64,000 nucleotides of DNA from Parathielavia appendiculata (GCF_033297405.1 NW_026944220.1:4780404-4844403), one strand, 5' to 3'. Positions 11,076 to 24,483 are shown, numbered from the stretch's first letter. Numbers and translations are program-made. The notes: generated by a model from the sequence alone, not told the origin.

Positions 11076-11358
11076 CGCAATTAGCGTGGTGGTTGGGAAG
11101 CGGGAGTGCTGTTGAGCTCAACTCGACAGACTTCTGGCTTGCGGGGCGGTCGCTGCTCACCGTGCTTTGGGATTTTCCAGTAACTTTTTTTTATTGCCGC
11201 CCATCACCGCTCTTACAGATAAGATTGGCGTGCCTGCCAAGGCCGCTCTGCGGACTCCTTTGCCAATCCCCACTGATTCGCCAAAACGACACGATTTCAA
11301 CCTTCATCTCGAATTCGCCGTCTTTCTTTCCTATGTCCCGGCCATGGCGCATTGAGCG
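11076..11358. promoter_or_regulatory. Shared bidirectional promoter region of NOP7 and GAB1-like genes
   Basis: The two start codons face away from each other across 283 bp, so both promoters must lie here or overlap the neighbouring transcripts. A T-rich run (about 11187-11193) and C/T-rich leader sequence are visible. I see no clear TATA box. Confidence 0.5.
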
Positions 11359-12729
11359 ATGGATGGCGCCAAGGTAACCCCCGGGCGCACGGCAGGCCTG
11401 TATGCCGGCGCTGCTGTTCTGCGGCTTGCCATCTGCACTCTCCTCCCCCAACTGCCCGATCTGCTGACCGGTCGCGTCGAGATTTCGACTCCTGTCACGA
11501 GCTTCAAGCGATGTACGTCCACGCAGCCTGCCCTTGGTGCCCGTATTGACGCCCCGTAGTGCAGGAAGGTCTCTTCCTATACAACCACAATGTCTCCCCC
11601 TACGACGGGGGCGTCTACCACCAGGCGCCCCTTTTCCTGCCCCTCTTTTCGCTACTCCCAGACTTCTCGAGCCTTCCGATCTTTACCTACCTCCTCTACA
11701 TTGCGGCGGATCTGCTGAGCGCGCGGGCGCTGTGGAGAATTGTAGACTCGGGCGAGGCCGGATCGTCCGCCCTGTTCACGTCCCCGCGCAGAGAAAAGCG
11801 CTGGAGCGGCTTTACCATCGCTGCTCTGTATGTATCCCTCCCGCGATCCCACATCACGATACTGATTCCCCAGCTTCCTGTTCAACCCCTTCACCGTGGC
11901 CACATGCCTCGGACGATCAACCAGCGTCTTCACCACCTGCGCCATCCTCCACGCCATCGCCAAGGCCGTCTCCGGCGCCCCCTTCGGCGCCATGGTTGCT
12001 CTGTCCTTCGCCAGCTACCTCTCCATGTACCCGCTGCTGCTGCTCCCGCCACTCGTCCTCCTCAGCTACGACAGGCAGCGCCCCGAACGCGCCACCAAAT
12101 CCGCCCTCAAGTTCGCCGCTACCTGCGTCTTCGTCGTCGCCGGTGTCCTGGCGGTGCTCTTTCAAATGTCGTACCTCGTCACCGGCTCCTGGGAGTTCCT
12201 CCCGTCCACCTACGGCGTGCAGCTGACGCTGTCGGACCTCACGCCCAACGTCGGCCTGTGGTGGTACTTCTTCGTCGAGATGTTCGACTCATTCCGCTCC
12301 TTTTTCCTCGCGGTCTTCTGGCTGCACCTGGCGAGCTACGTCGGGGGGCTAACCATAAGGATTCGCCGCCAGCCGCTTGTCGTGCTGACCCTGCTGTTGG
12401 GCATCTTTGGCATCTTCAAGCCGTACCCCAGTATCAGCGACACGTCGCTGTTTCTGGCGCTCGTCCCGCTTTACCGCCACGTCTTTCCACTCATGAGGTA
12501 CACGTTTGTCATTGCCGCGGTTATCTTGTACGCTACCTTCCTTGGCCCGGCGTTCTACCACCTGTGGATCTACGCGGGCAGTGGCAACGCAAACTTCTTT
12601 TATGCCATCACGCTGGTGTGGGGCCTTGGGCAGAGTCTGCTGGTGTGCGATCTCATGTTTGCAGTGCTGAGGGACGAGTGGGAAGTCGAGAGGCCCGAGA
12701 TGGTAGGCAAGGAGATCCGGCAGATATAA
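11359..12729 (+). CDS. GAB1: GPI transamidase subunit PIG-U / Gab1 (CDC91-like)
   Basis: Three exons are inferred: 11359-11512, 11560-11827 and 11874-12729, with introns of 47 and 46 nt that have GTACGT and GTATGT donors. The joined protein is about 425 residues, close to human PIG-U (435) and yeast Gab1 (394). It is hydrophobic with about eight or more membrane segments. The hallmark loop LFLYNHNVSPYDGGVYHQAP lies just after the first splice (about residues 54-73), and FLFNPFTVATCLGRSTSVF follows the second. Such proteins sit in the ER membrane and help the transamidase complex attach GPI anchors to substrate proteins. Frames across both introns join without loss of conserved residues. The initiating ATG is the first in frame. 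Confidence 0.92.
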
Positions 12730-13809
12730 TGGGGAGGTTGCGGTTATACAAGTACAATTGTCGGATGTGGAATACTATTATAGTCGACTCGGAAGCTTGT
12801 CGATGAACCGAAGAAACTGCTGGCCGCTCTGAGCGCCGCTCGACTTGGGACCGATCCGGCTGTCTTGCACGCTGATTACGAGAACTGAACTGACTGCCCA
12901 GTTGCGAGTCGCGCCGGCAACGAATCGAGGAACCTGAACAGAAGCGACTGAACAAACTGAACCGAAGCGGCTGCTATAAGCGGCCGAAGACCTGACGAAC
13001 TGACTATACTACTACTGAACGAATGGAGATACGATAATATCTGAGAGCGACTTATTAGAGTATTCCTATATAGGGACTTCCGAGGAAAGAGCGTTGTAGA
13101 GTAGTCTACTTAATACTAGAGCTTATAACTGCAGCTATGACCCGGAGGAAAATGAACAACTGTTGAACTGAGTGGGTTCCTTGGCACCAAGATTCACGGA
13201 CTGAGCACTGATGTTCAATGCGAGACTCTCAGTCAACACAGATCCATCACAATGACGCAGGTCCTGACATAAACGTCATATCATGGCACACTCTGTCTCT
13301 ATATAAGGGGGTAATTCCCCTGGGAGGATTAGAGAGGAAAAATTTATTCGAAGAACAAGAAAAGGGACATTCTAAGGCACCCTAACCCACTATCTTGATC
13401 CTTCATTTGTGTGGTCACTCTGGAATCGTGACTCTAATTCAAGCTTCATTTCATACCTCAATCAATCTGTTCAATACCATTTGGTTGATCTAAGCTTACT
13501 TGAGCATGTAACTGTTGGCTGCCCAACACGTTCCACCCAACGGCAAAATGATACATGGAAGACTTCACCAGCCAGTAATCAAAATCAGTATGCGCAGAGA
13601 TAGATGGTCTCGGCACCAAGATATAAGAACGTAAAACTCCAAGTTTGAATCATTTTGCTCACCGGTGCGGGATCGCTGTCTTATGCGCGACGTCATCTCA
13701 GCCTTGTACTGCCTTCCTGCAAGGCTGACAGCAGCCCCACTTGTATTTCAATGGGAGGAAGAGCAGTAACTCTTCCCTTTGGCATCATCTTCCCAGCATC
13801 TCCAACACA
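12730..13809. other. Intergenic region with LTR-like remnants
   Basis: No gene is supported. Two stretches look like retrotransposon LTR or promoter relics. The first is 12780-13150 with CCTATATAGGG near 13066. The second is about 13160-13510 with TATATAA at 13300-13306 and a short leader. An 11-bp motif GGCACCAAGAT recurs near 13189 and 13611. I could not find both LTR ends or a target duplication, so this is tentative. Confidence 0.35.
13300..13306 (+). promoter_or_regulatory. TATA box candidate in LTR-like relic
   Basis: TATATAA followed by GGGGG sits in sequence without an adjacent gene. It fits a retrotransposon LTR promoter better than the promoter of the gene starting at 13810, which is 500 bp away. 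Confidence 0.4.
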
Positions 13810-14852
13810 ATGGCGCCCATACGCCGCTACCTCCGAATCACAAAGTACTCGGTCTTGGAATGCCGCATCTACCTGGACAACCCCGCACTGGCCCAGACCT
13901 GGCTGCTCAACCCACGGGACCCTGTCCTCCCCAAGGTCATCGAGAGCGTGCGGCCGCTGGTCCTGCCAAAGCTCCTCGAGGAAAAGGAGCGCGAGCGGAG
14001 CAGGAAGAAGAACAAGAAACGCAGCATCAAGGACGTTGTTATCGAAGGTAGGTGATTCGTCATCGTGCATCCGGCCTCAGAGCACCGCCAAGTTTGCTTA
14101 TCCGGGCATTCGTGCTGAGCAAGCCCGCAGACGACTTTGAGGTGTCGATCTTCCTGACCGAGACCGACACGCGCCACTCGCTGCTGCACAAGAGGAGGCT
14201 GTTCCGCGACAAGATACAGACCCGGCTCACGTCCAACTCGTCCCGGCTGGTGGGCGCGTCCCGCGAGGCGCCGATCGACGTGGAATTCGGCGACATTGAC
14301 GTCCCCATACTCCGTGAGGACGGCAATGATCAAGATGCCATCAACCTGACCGACATCCCCATGGCGGATGAAACAGCGCCTGACTCAGAACCGGCCAATA
14401 GGAGGCCAAAAAGACGACGCCCCCGCGGGCAGGGGCAAGAGGCGGAGCGACGCTCCGAGGGCGGGAGTGACGTCGAGGTCGTCGATGATTTATCGGCCAA
14501 TCAGATGTTTGTGGGCGGCGGAGAGAGCGACGAGAGCGATGCCGAGACCAACCAGCCGCCGACAAAACGCCGCAGGGAAAAGGCGGCCGACGTGGGCGAC
14601 ACGGCAGAGGGGGACGACAAGAAGAAGATGGCCATGGATGTTTCGTACGAGGGCTTTGCCATTTACGGACGGGTCCTGTGCCTCGTCGTCAAGCGGCGCG
14701 GCGACGGCGTGGGCAGAGGTGTCAGCTCAGCCGTCTTCTCCGGCAATAAATCTCAGACCGGTCGGCCTGGCGGCCAGGCCATGATGGAAAATTGGATTGC
14801 ATCGACGCAGCTACCCGAAGAGGCGGCGGCCGAGAATTTGGAAGCGCTGTGA
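13810..14852 (+). CDS. Conserved fungal protein of unknown function, probably nuclear
   Basis: Two exons are inferred: 13810-14047 and 14131-14852, with an 83-nt intron (GTAGGT donor, CGCAG acceptor), giving about 319 residues. The N-terminus (MAPIRRYLRITKYSVLECRI) and the segment across the splice (DDFEVSIFLTETDTRHSLL) look well conserved and structured. They are followed by a long acidic and basic disordered region with nuclear-localisation-like clusters such as RRPKRRRPRG and KRRREK. A final ordered block contains VSYEGFAIYGRVLCLVVKRR. I recall similar unnamed proteins in Sordariomycetes but cannot assign a function. Another in-frame ATG at 13741 would add 23 residues. The chosen start gives the more conserved-looking N-terminus. 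Confidence 0.75.
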
Positions 14853-17800
14853 GGCCACGACTGGCAACTGCCGGCCTGCTGAAGCGGTGATGCGCGCCGG
14901 GGAGTGCCATATCGCCGCCTCTTGCATCGCAAGGGTTCGATCAACAACGCGGTTGATGTCATCGAGCAAGGAACACAACCACCCGATAACCGGAATACCC
15001 CGCAACACTTGTTCAGTTCCTCGCTTGCAAATTCCTGCTTGGAGATGGGGTTGCTGCGATCACCGTCTTGCACGCTCAGCGCGCGTCCGTATCCGTTTCC
15101 CCGCCGATCGTCCTCTCAACCAAAACCAGGCGAAACTGTGAGGGCTGACCATCGTCGATCCGGCAGCCGCCCGCTACTTTTCCATACTGATGGGAGCGTG
15201 GCGCTGTATTTGACACGCTAGTAGTGTGATGACATCGCGGAGCCCCGGGTTTTGTCCAAAACCGTGCTGGCGCTATCACATCGTCACATGGACGCCCGAA
15301 TCACGGACTTTGGTGTCAACAAAGGCGCGCCGATCATGGCGCAAAGGTCAATAGCAACCCCCGACATTCCTGACCGATGGATGAGGCGGGAACCATGCAG
15401 CCAAAACGGCAACCCTACACCAGTCTCCTAGTGTGCCAACTGTCAGGAGACTCCCGCTTACTCGGTTCCGAGCCGCCCGAACGCTGAAGCAACGTTCGAA
15501 CAGAGGATGTGATACGAGATCAAAGGGTCGTGTCTTGATGGCTATCCATCGATTGTTGACCCCTGCACGCAAAATCGATGTATTGAACACTATCCGTGCT
15601 CGAGTTACTGCCACGCGGCCGGGTGGCCGCTTGCTTATCAGAGGGGTCCGTCTGATACCTATGGTGCAAACATCCGGCCTGAGCATCACATCAGCTCGGC
15701 TTTGCGCCGTCTTATTCCCGGATGGCCAGAAATAGCATGCGGTGATCACCTCAACACCAAGGTTCGGGCGGACCAGGGTCGATGGTATGTCGACGAGGTA
15801 GAGTACAACTGTAGTGTACTATACTGAAAGTATTTGTATATACCTCCATAATCTGGGCCTCACGGACACCACGGAGCCGACCCCCTATCGGAACCCCCAC
15901 GTACCATCGCAATTCCCCCGAAACATCGACTTCGGTTGGGTGATGATTGAGGGTCGCGACACAGATATGGTGTTCCGGAACCAGCTCGGCTTCCCTCTTT
16001 GGTGTTGGACGTCATCCACATGTCCGGTACGAGCCACGAGGTTTGGAGAAGCGAGTCCAGGGTCAGCAGAAGCCAATTCAGGGGATTTTGTGGCATCCGT
16101 GCGTCCCTCGCGAATTGCACGTTGCAGTGGGCCGCATCAATGCGTTCTCCCTGCCTTCCCAGAAACACACGTGTAGGCGTAAGGCTTGTTTCCTTCCAAT
16201 CGTATCCGTAATTCAGGACATCTTGGTCGTTTGCGGTTTGGCAGGTCAAGTACAGATTACTGCGAAAGAAACACTTGCTGGCTGTTGCGACTTTCATGTG
16301 CGCCCCTTTCCTCTGCATCGGCGGCGCGACGCGATTCCTCTCCTGGCTTCGGTTGCAATCACGTCGTGCAGTTCCCGCAATGGTTACAGGCCTTTCTGTT
16401 CATCCAATATTGTTTTGCGGCAGCTGGTGGGCGCACCGGACGCATGCCCGTCTGAAAAACGAGGGCTGGCCGGCATCTGCATGCAATTGGGATGAGCGAG
16501 CGGCTATTTTGTTGCGCCTTTCATGTGCCTGGCGCCATGGAGTTGGTCGCATGGACCATTTCCACGTGGTCGCAAGGATGTGGCAACTCAGCTTCGCATG
16601 GGAACCTCGGGTGTTGACCCCTTGGTTTCAGGATTTTCACGTTCATCCAGTCGGCCTTGCTTGCTCCGTCATTGGCCCAAAAGCGGGATGTCATGTCAGG
16701 CACATCCCCAGCAGAGATGCGCCGAACTGGCCCGAGAAGCCGGTTGAGCTGGGCCTCGAGAGATCGGCGGAGAACGGGTAACGGCAGCTAGCGGACCTTT
16801 CTTTTTTTCCATGGTGTTCGTGGTTTTGCTGATCTTATGAGCAGTGAGGTCCACTTTCATTTCCGCCTTTTTGTGGTTTTTTTTTCTTTGAGAAAGCCCG
16901 GCTACGAGGGTGGACCTACGACGGCCCCGAAAAGCCGGATTTGCCGACCAGCCGCTTCTTTCCCCTTGATGTTCGCATGAAGGAACCAGGAAACCGGATA
17001 AAAAGGTGTCGATGTATTCGAACCGGAGCCAGCGAGATGGGCACGAGCAATAAGCGTTGGGCGTGGGTCTCCAGTGTTTCGTTGCACCGCCAACCTGTGC
17101 CTGCTGACTGCAGAAGCGAGTGCAACAAGGTCTGTGAGACCATGCCATAAGAGTCTGGCGCTCCAAAGGAGCCGTAGGGCTGGCGCAGGTGACGAAAACT
17201 TTGCTCAGGCTCCGTTGGCATGTGCCTTGCGCATACCTTATCACATTTAGTTATCAATCGGGCATTTTGTTGGTCGGACCTGCTCGTGGAGGACACCATC
17301 GGCACCTCGGTTGCCGTCCGGGCTTTTGGCAGCAGAATGACGGTGTCCCGCTCCAACCAGCGACATCACAAAGGCCAGGATATGGTGTCTTGCGAACGGA
17401 ACGAGAAATTAGCGGTGTGATGCGCTGGAATAATGGGGCCATCGTCGATAGGCTCCGCAACCTTCTGGAAGCCTGGGGAAGCCGGGATGCCTGCTCACCG
17501 AGCGACCAACCGTATTGCGCTGCGGGCACGCCGGGCAAACGGTGCACCGACAAGACCGGAGGGGCCACACCTGCTCGGAATTCTTGGATCAGATGACCGG
17601 TTCTCTTACATCCATCACACCATCGGGCAAACATTTTCGACGCTGGAGTTGATTAACCCGATGAACATCTCACCGCTTAGAAATGCGCGAACGGGAAGCA
17701 TCCCAGATCCGGACAGTATGAAGTTCCTCATCGTTGGCGGCTTACTGAACCTTCATGCAAGGACTTTGCGCAAGCGGGTGACGAATGACGGGTGAGGCTT

Positions 17801-20780
17801 TGGCGGGCCCCAAAGGAATGACGCTGGTTCCAAGCTGCCGGGTCAATGGCACTGCAAGGCTGTGGCACCGTCCGGTGTTGGTAACCGTTTGCCTGTCATG
17901 CCGTCCAGCTGTCCGTTCCCGGTCAAGCGAGCACTGTCTCGATGTGCCCTATCCAGACTGCGGGGGATGAGTGAGCAGATACTCCGGATCGCCCTTGCGG
18001 GGCTGCTGGGTGAGACTTATCCGTGGTGGCTTGATTCTCCCGAAACAGGATCCTACGAAGCATTCGGACGCTCATACCAAGTTCTGACCACGGCTACGGA
18101 TAATACCAGTTGCGCATTATTTGTCGCTGACAACATCACTGACACCCGCACCTGCGACAAGACCTTGTTATACTGCGGCTAAGCATGACCTGGGACTCCG
18201 CCGTTCTTGAGGCTCAGTTCAACCAGTCTTCTTTGGCTGTGCTGTGCCACCTTCATCACCCGCCCTCGCCGCTGGCATGCACAACCAAAGGCTGGGGAAA
18301 CAACCTACACACATGCCTGATGCCACGTCGTGTCAGTCATGCCAAAAATACAGCGCTCCGACTTGACACTACAAGTTCGAGGAGGCGCTCCGCGTCGCAG
18401 TCGACATCTCGGCGCCGTAGAGCTGGACGCGCGGATATTACATTAAGCGCTGGTGGCATGGCAGCGGCGTACTGGTGTTGCCGCTGGTACGGCGTCTATG
18501 CGATGCAAGAAGAGAGTTAGTGCCGATCTTGGTTGACATGTTTCGACAAGGTCATTTTGTTGTTGCCAGGCTGCGTTTGTTCTCACGGCCGCTCCGTCTA
18601 TTCCACCCTGTCACTTCTCACATCGCAAGCTTTGTCCGTTGGCGCCTCCTGCGAAATTCAAATTATCCCTTGCTTACAGTTACACCCGAATCCTGCCTGA
18701 TCTCTGTCCGCGCACCAGCAAATGCAACCTGTCGAGGCCAGCACATCGCGTGTGAGAGTCATGAAAGTGCATCTGGCATCTTCCGAAACGTGGGCAGAGG
18801 CGGGGTTCACACCACGGATTCCCGGAAAAGGTAAGCAATTGCCCTGTTTTGGACAACGGCACCAAGGCAACACCAATCAGTGAACCCACGCTGTGTCACT
18901 CGCCGACATCCATGTCGGCGATGGGAAGCATTTCGTCACAGGTCCGTCTGATGATCTTCATCCCACAGAGCGCAAGCCTGGCGTGTGGAGCTCCCGTCAA
19001 TCAGGTACAGTACCAGAACGTCTGCTCACGCACCTTGCCACGGCGGCACTGCCCGAGACCGTTCCTGATACCGGGCCAGGGCAGCCTCGCAGGCAGCGGA
19101 GGTGCGGCCTGGGAGGCGGCCATCAATCAACAAGATTCACGATTCAAGAAGCGGTCAGCGTTTTGAGCCGCACAACAGTTCGTTTTATGAGGTTGACAAA
19201 CGGAGCCGGCATGCTGCCAATCGACACAAGGCTGAATGCCGCCTTTCGGAACAGGTGCCCAACATCGTGGATTGCGCGCAGGTGCGAGCGCGGGAGTGTC
19301 GGCATTGCCGGGCGAAATAGGAGAAAGGAGGCATTTTACAGACTGACTACTGTAACGCTACCCCAGACAATACAAATAAACTCAAAAAGCATCAACGGCC
19401 GTTGTGGTGGGCTTCCCCGCGAAACTGGGAATAAAGGGATAATGCGCTGGTTGGGATCGGAGTTCTCGCAGCACCGCCCGCAATAATGATCTGTCATAGG
19501 AATATCTAAGAAGTGTGCGTTGCATCTTATTATTTCTAAGCCACGCTCGAGACGTGGCCATATGCCGCACACGGGTAGGGATACGAAGCTCAAGTCAGGG
19601 GTCGTTACCGTGTAGGTCGCAGAAATGGCCGGCTGACCTCGGACGGACCAGCATCGGCCGCCGACCAGAGCGACAAGATTTCCCGATGCCAACCCGGATT
19701 GTTTGGCTGGAGAGGCTTTGCTTCTGAAATAACACCTCATCAGTTTCTTTCATTAACCGTTTTCCTTGGAAAACTCAAATTGTTTCTCGGATCTGGGACG
19801 CCCCTATCTCGACAGTTTGACCATCATTGCGTCTGGAAATTTGTCAGTACCTCATATGCCCCTAAAGCATCGCAAACAAGCTCGGCCGGCAATTGTCCAC
19901 CCCTGGAAACGCAAAGTGTAAATTTTCTTCACACAATTCTCACCGTTAAGAAATTTGGCAAGATGTTGAAATTGGCGGTGGGTCGCCGACTCGCACACAA
20001 GGCGTTCGATCCGAGTCCATTTGAGCGGAAGTCTCCACACTGCCAGCCTGGCTGCTAAATTTGCATTTGCCCGCGATTGCCAGGCCTCTCTCTCAGCTCG
20101 CTGTGCGCCGCTCTTTTCGGACACGGCGGACGGCCCCAGCTGGGCGCTGCAACCCCCGAGCGCCGCCTGACAGCCGCTTCCGTTTGCCTCGAGCAGCCTG
20201 CCTTTACTTCCCAATTCGGTTCTTGTTGCAGCGGTCCGAGGTGCCCAACGAGGCGGCTACCATCACCGCTCCAGGATGCGGAGATTGAGACTGATGCCTC
20301 CATGTGAGCTGTCCATACAGGCGGCCGTTTGGTTGTCAGCGGAGTCACCGGCCGACCGCTCTTTCAAACAGCGAGATTTCAGGTGTCATGGCCGTGAGAG
20401 GGACGCACATGTGGCATGTACTCTCCCTTGTCGTGTCCGCCGGACCAGGGGGCCCGTTCATAACGGCAGGGAGCCACCCCGGCTCTGATACAGCGTTTCA
20501 TTTCCACGCCGTGGCCAGGCGACCGCCAAGATTGGGCTGCGTCACCGCAACTTGGAGGTTTATATTTCGCCGAAGTACATGACTCTACCTGGACTTGGCT
20601 GAATCCGCGGCAGTCTTGGTGCGTGACGTTCTTCGCTTAAAAGTACCTCTTCTCTGAGATTCGTACCGAGGACATCAGCCTCCACAAACGAATGGCTCCT
20701 CACCCTGGCAGCCCTGTCCGCTGGACTTGCTCCTTTCTCTTCCTGGTGGAATTTAGAGATTGTCAGTCACGGCTACCTAC

Positions 20781-20789
20781 ATAAAAAGG
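20781..20789 (+). promoter_or_regulatory. TATA-like element before a short ORF
   Basis: ATAAAAAGG, preceded by CTAC, lies 249 bp before the short frame at 21038. It is followed by C/A-rich leader-like sequence typical of fungal 5' UTRs. The pairing with the ORF is inference. Confidence 0.35.
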
Positions 20790-21037
20790 CAGGCAGCCCT
20801 CCCACCCTGCCGTGGTCGGCACTCTCGAGCCATCATCGCCAGACCAAAACGACTCGGGAACTTTCATCGAAAGATCTTAACGACAAAGACTCTCTCACGA
20901 CTACTTGATAATTACGACTGCTTCCTGTCCTGACCCGCGACCAGCAACCTCCAATCACCACTCCAACGATCACCAGGCCTAGCCTTATAAACCCAACAAC
21001 CGTCAAGCTGGCTTCCTCGACCCAGTTCACTTTCACC

Positions 21038-21127
21038 ATGATGCCCGCTCAGAGACCGTCTCAGCTTCCTCCCTGCCCCGGTCCGCCGCCAAGTAGGCCG
21101 CTTCCTCCTCTGCCCAAAAGGGATTAA
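21038..21127 (+). CDS. Short proline-rich ORF (29 aa), hypothetical
   Basis: The frame begins with two methionine codons in a good context (TTCACCATGATG) after a long C/T-rich leader. It encodes a peptide of which ten of 29 residues are proline, ending PLPPLPKRD. A GTAGGC donor-like site lies inside at about 21094, and joining it to an acceptor at about 21192 would extend the protein in frame. Without transcript data I cannot choose between a micropeptide, the first exon of a longer gene or chance. No family is recognised. Confidence 0.3.
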   Translation: MMPAQRPSQLPPCPGPPPSRPLPPLPKRD

Positions 21128-23169
21128 GCGTTGCTCGATGATGCTACACCCTTCGGGCTTCGACATGTCGCCTGTCTCACCACCTGGTCACTAGGCTCCG
21201 CGCATCTCCGTCAGAGAGATGGCCGCGAGCCGCCCGCTGTGAGGTGTTTGTGGTCGCCCACGCGACCCTGCAACGCCGCGCTCCAGCTTCCGCATTATCT
21301 GCGTCGGTTTCGGAGGCAGCGTTTCTGAGCTGCACGCCATACGTGCCTCTGCATGCCTCCAAGCCGCATATTTGGGGACGCAGCAAGCTTTCGACACAGC
21401 CATTCATCTGCCACCCTCGACGCAAGGGGCTGCTCGCCTCTGATTGGACGGGCCGACCACGAAACCTCCGCCCCTCAACCTCGCAGCAAGCTGTGCACCC
21501 CCTGAGCGGGGATCTTCAGTTTTCCTGGCGCGCCATCGTCCGTCATCATCAATTCGGCCGCAATCACCATGAGCCGTCTGCCACCACACCATCTTCGATC
21601 GGATGGGTCCCAAGAGCGGGCTCAGGGAGTCTTCGGTTTTCCATCTTCACCTCCATTCCGCCTTGTCGGCGCCACGCAACACGGGCGCATTTTGACCTGT
21701 ACCACTAGCTTGGGAATACGGACTTTTTAATCATTGATATTGTGTTATTTCCTTTTGTTTTGAGCGACGACATTGATATCAAGTGTTACGAGGTTTCAGC
21801 ACATCTGGGATAGAATAGGAATGGGCAACTGTACAACACTTTTTATTTTTATGTTCAGCACCGGCGTCATGATACCACGTCGCCGATACTCCTTGAGGAG
21901 GCAAAAAGGCATGGCGACGGCGGGTAGATGTACTAGTGAGGGGTTTTTGGGAGCCGTCTCCATGTCGTCCCGACCCGGAGTTGATGAAACGGGAATACGG
22001 ACAGGGCAGGTTGGGCTCTCTGATTTGCAATGTATACATGGCAATAGGCATTAATACCAACACGATAATACGTTTACAACCCTGCTTTCACGCACTTGAT
22101 TGCGACCGTGTGACAACGAGTTCCGGATTCCCAATTCATTGCCTATGCCCTGAATCGTCCGTGGGGGGACTCCTGCAACTGCGACAACGTTCCCCCCGGC
22201 CCCACTACGACGCTGTGTAGCCGCCCTCGGCATCGAGATGGTTACATCATGGCCCTTCAGGAGCGAGTGTTTCAGGCGGAAATGACTGGCGGCTGCCAGG
22301 CCGGCCTGCGTGGAGGGGAGCGGGAGATCAACAGGTTTCTCTCGACTCATCAGCCGTGTTTACGGACGGCTCCGGATGTTGATGACCGCGGCCCACCAGG
22401 GTGAGACAGAACTGGAATCATCAAGATTGGCAGGGTGGGTGGCCGTGTCGCCGATCGAGAGGGATCGCCTTCACCATCGGCCGATCGGGGTGTTGGCTCC
22501 GGATATGGGTGTTCTACTGTTCTCATGCCTGTCGCGATCGGGGCCGGCTTCCAAGGGGCGCGGAGCAAGCCTAGAGAGCTGGCTGCAAGGAACAATTACT
22601 CCTTTTGGTAACGAAGCTACCTCATCAACTCCCCTGTTGTCGTGCAAGACGAAGCATGCACGATTTGCCTTCCTCAAACATGTGCTCGAGTCCATTTTGT
22701 CATACTCGCAGGTCGAGCCTCTAGGTCTGAAACAGTCCGGTAATGTCTTAGAATAGGGGTTGGCGATGCGATACGGAGTACATTCATTTCTGATTGATGA
22801 CCGCGAATCACAACTTGGTTGGAAATTGGAAACGCCGCTCTCCACTGCAATGAACTTGAAGACGGATCGTGAAATGAGAATGGGAGTCGGATGCTCCTGA
22901 CTTCCTGTGGGTCAGCGGCAACTGCGGGAAGAGACCCCAGACTGCTCCACAAATCTCATTTGGCGTTCCGTCAGCGGCGTTCTGGAAAGTTTCCTGGCTG
23001 GGCAGTCGGTGAGCGGTTATCTGTGGTCTATCTCCACGTGAGGACGCGCAACGATTACACGCCCTGTTCATCGAACCGCTGGATCAAGCAATCCAAGAAG
23101 CGATCTGAGGACGTGCCTGTCCGACTTTGGCAGCTCGCATCGCGGATTGATTTCTGACCCCGATTTCCC

Positions 23170-24483
23170 ATGATGCTGCAACTCTACGTCTGGGGCCCGG
23201 CATTCGGCCTGCCGTCGCTCGACGCAGAGTGTCTCGCCGCCATTGCCTTCCTGGTGCAAACCCTCAGCCCAGTCGACTACCATCTCATCCAAAGCAGCCC
23301 CTCCGCCGTCCCGACCCGTGCGCACCCCACTCTCCTCGAATCTCCCTCTCCATTGCCCACGAACTAACCCAGTCATGCAGAACACCTCCCCGCCCTCCAT
23401 GACCCCTCCACTTCAACCTGGACATCCGGCTTTCGCGCCATAGCAACTCACATCCAACAAACCCACCCGCCACCGACCTTCCACAACGACCACACCTCCC
23501 CGCCGCCACCATCACCGTCATCCAACCCCGCCGACACCGCCCCCGCCATCGCAGACGGCATAGCCTACACGACCTTCCTCACCGCCCACGCGGCGCCCCT
23601 CCTGTCCCTCTCTCTCTACGTCTCGTCCGCCAACTACGCCTCCGCCACCCGCCCGGCCTACTCCGCCGTGCTCCCCTTCCCCCTGCCATGGACTGAGCCG
23701 CCCGCCGCGCGTGCCGCGATGGTGCGGCGGGCTGCGCATCTGGGCATGTCTGTCCTCGACACAGATTTCGTTTCCGAAGAGGATAATAGTACGAATGCAG
23801 TGGTGGGAATGGAGGGATGGGTTGATATACCGGCTGCGGTCCGGCTTAAACCTAAGAATGTCGGGGTGGGGGGTTTGTTGAGTCCTGAGCAGAAGAGGAG
23901 GATCAGGCTGGAGGGGTTGGCCGGGGAGGTGCTGGATGTGTTGGGTGAGGTTGCGTGGGAGCGGCAGAGGGTTGAGGTGAGGTGTCTTGCGTGGGGATAT
24001 CTGGCGCTGATGCTGCTGCCGGATGTGCCGCGGCCGTGGCTGAGGGAGGTTATGGAGGGGCGGTATCCCGGGTTGTGCGAGTTTGTGAGGGAGTTTCGGG
24101 GAGAGGTGTTTCCGGAGGGGAAGGAGTTGCCATGGGTTGGAGGGAAGGACTGTGAGTCGGTTGTTGGGGTCGGGGCGAGGTTTGCGAGGGGCGTGCTGGG
24201 TGAGGTGCCATTGATAGGAGAGCAGTGGACGCGGTGGTGGGCCGGGAGAAAGAGGAGGCAGGTGATGGCGAGCAAGGGAATAAGGACTAAGTCTGGCGGC
24301 GACCTGCTTTTACTGCTTGGGGCAGGGCTAGGGCTTACAGCCATAAGCGCAGGTGTCTTTTTTTATCGCGGTCTGCCGCCGTTTGGCGAGGGGGTGCAGG
24401 TTTGGCGGAAGCCGGTGGTCACACTGAGCAGCTTCGGGGCAGCGGGGGCCATGTTCTCAGGGGCGCTCTACGGGTTAGATTAG
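23170..24483 (+). CDS. SAM37: Mitochondrial SAM complex subunit Sam37/metaxin-like
   Basis: Two exons are inferred: 23170-23317 and 23381-24483. The 63-nt intron has a CTAAC branch site 14 nt before the acceptor. The protein is about 416 residues. The N-terminus (LYVWGPAFGLPSLDAECLAA, then SPVDYHLI) matches the Tom37/metaxin domain, a thioredoxin-like and GST-like fold. Two hydrophobic segments near the C-terminus (LLLLLGAGLGLTAISAGVFF and VVTLSSFGAAGAMFSGAL) could anchor it in the outer mitochondrial membrane. Sam37 helps release folded beta-barrel proteins from the sorting and assembly machinery. The donor is GTGCGC, weaker than the other introns here, but the joined frame (VPTQHLPALHDP) fits the family pattern. 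Confidence 0.85.

Larger units (their letters stand above)
14853..23169. other. Gene-poor region of about 8.3 kb
   Basis: Many overlapping short frames occur on both strands, but none has a recognisable domain, a consistent intron chain or a convincing start. Base composition is not strongly AT-rich, so this does not look like a RIP-degraded block. One promoter-like segment with a short proline-rich frame stands out (20781-21127) and is listed separately. Long non-coding transcripts or very divergent genes cannot be excluded. Confidence 0.5.

Noticed and set aside
15860..16781. Overlapping 150-180 residue frames in the gene-poor region
   Set aside because: They overlap each other on both strands without motifs, and their amino acid composition looks like random translation.
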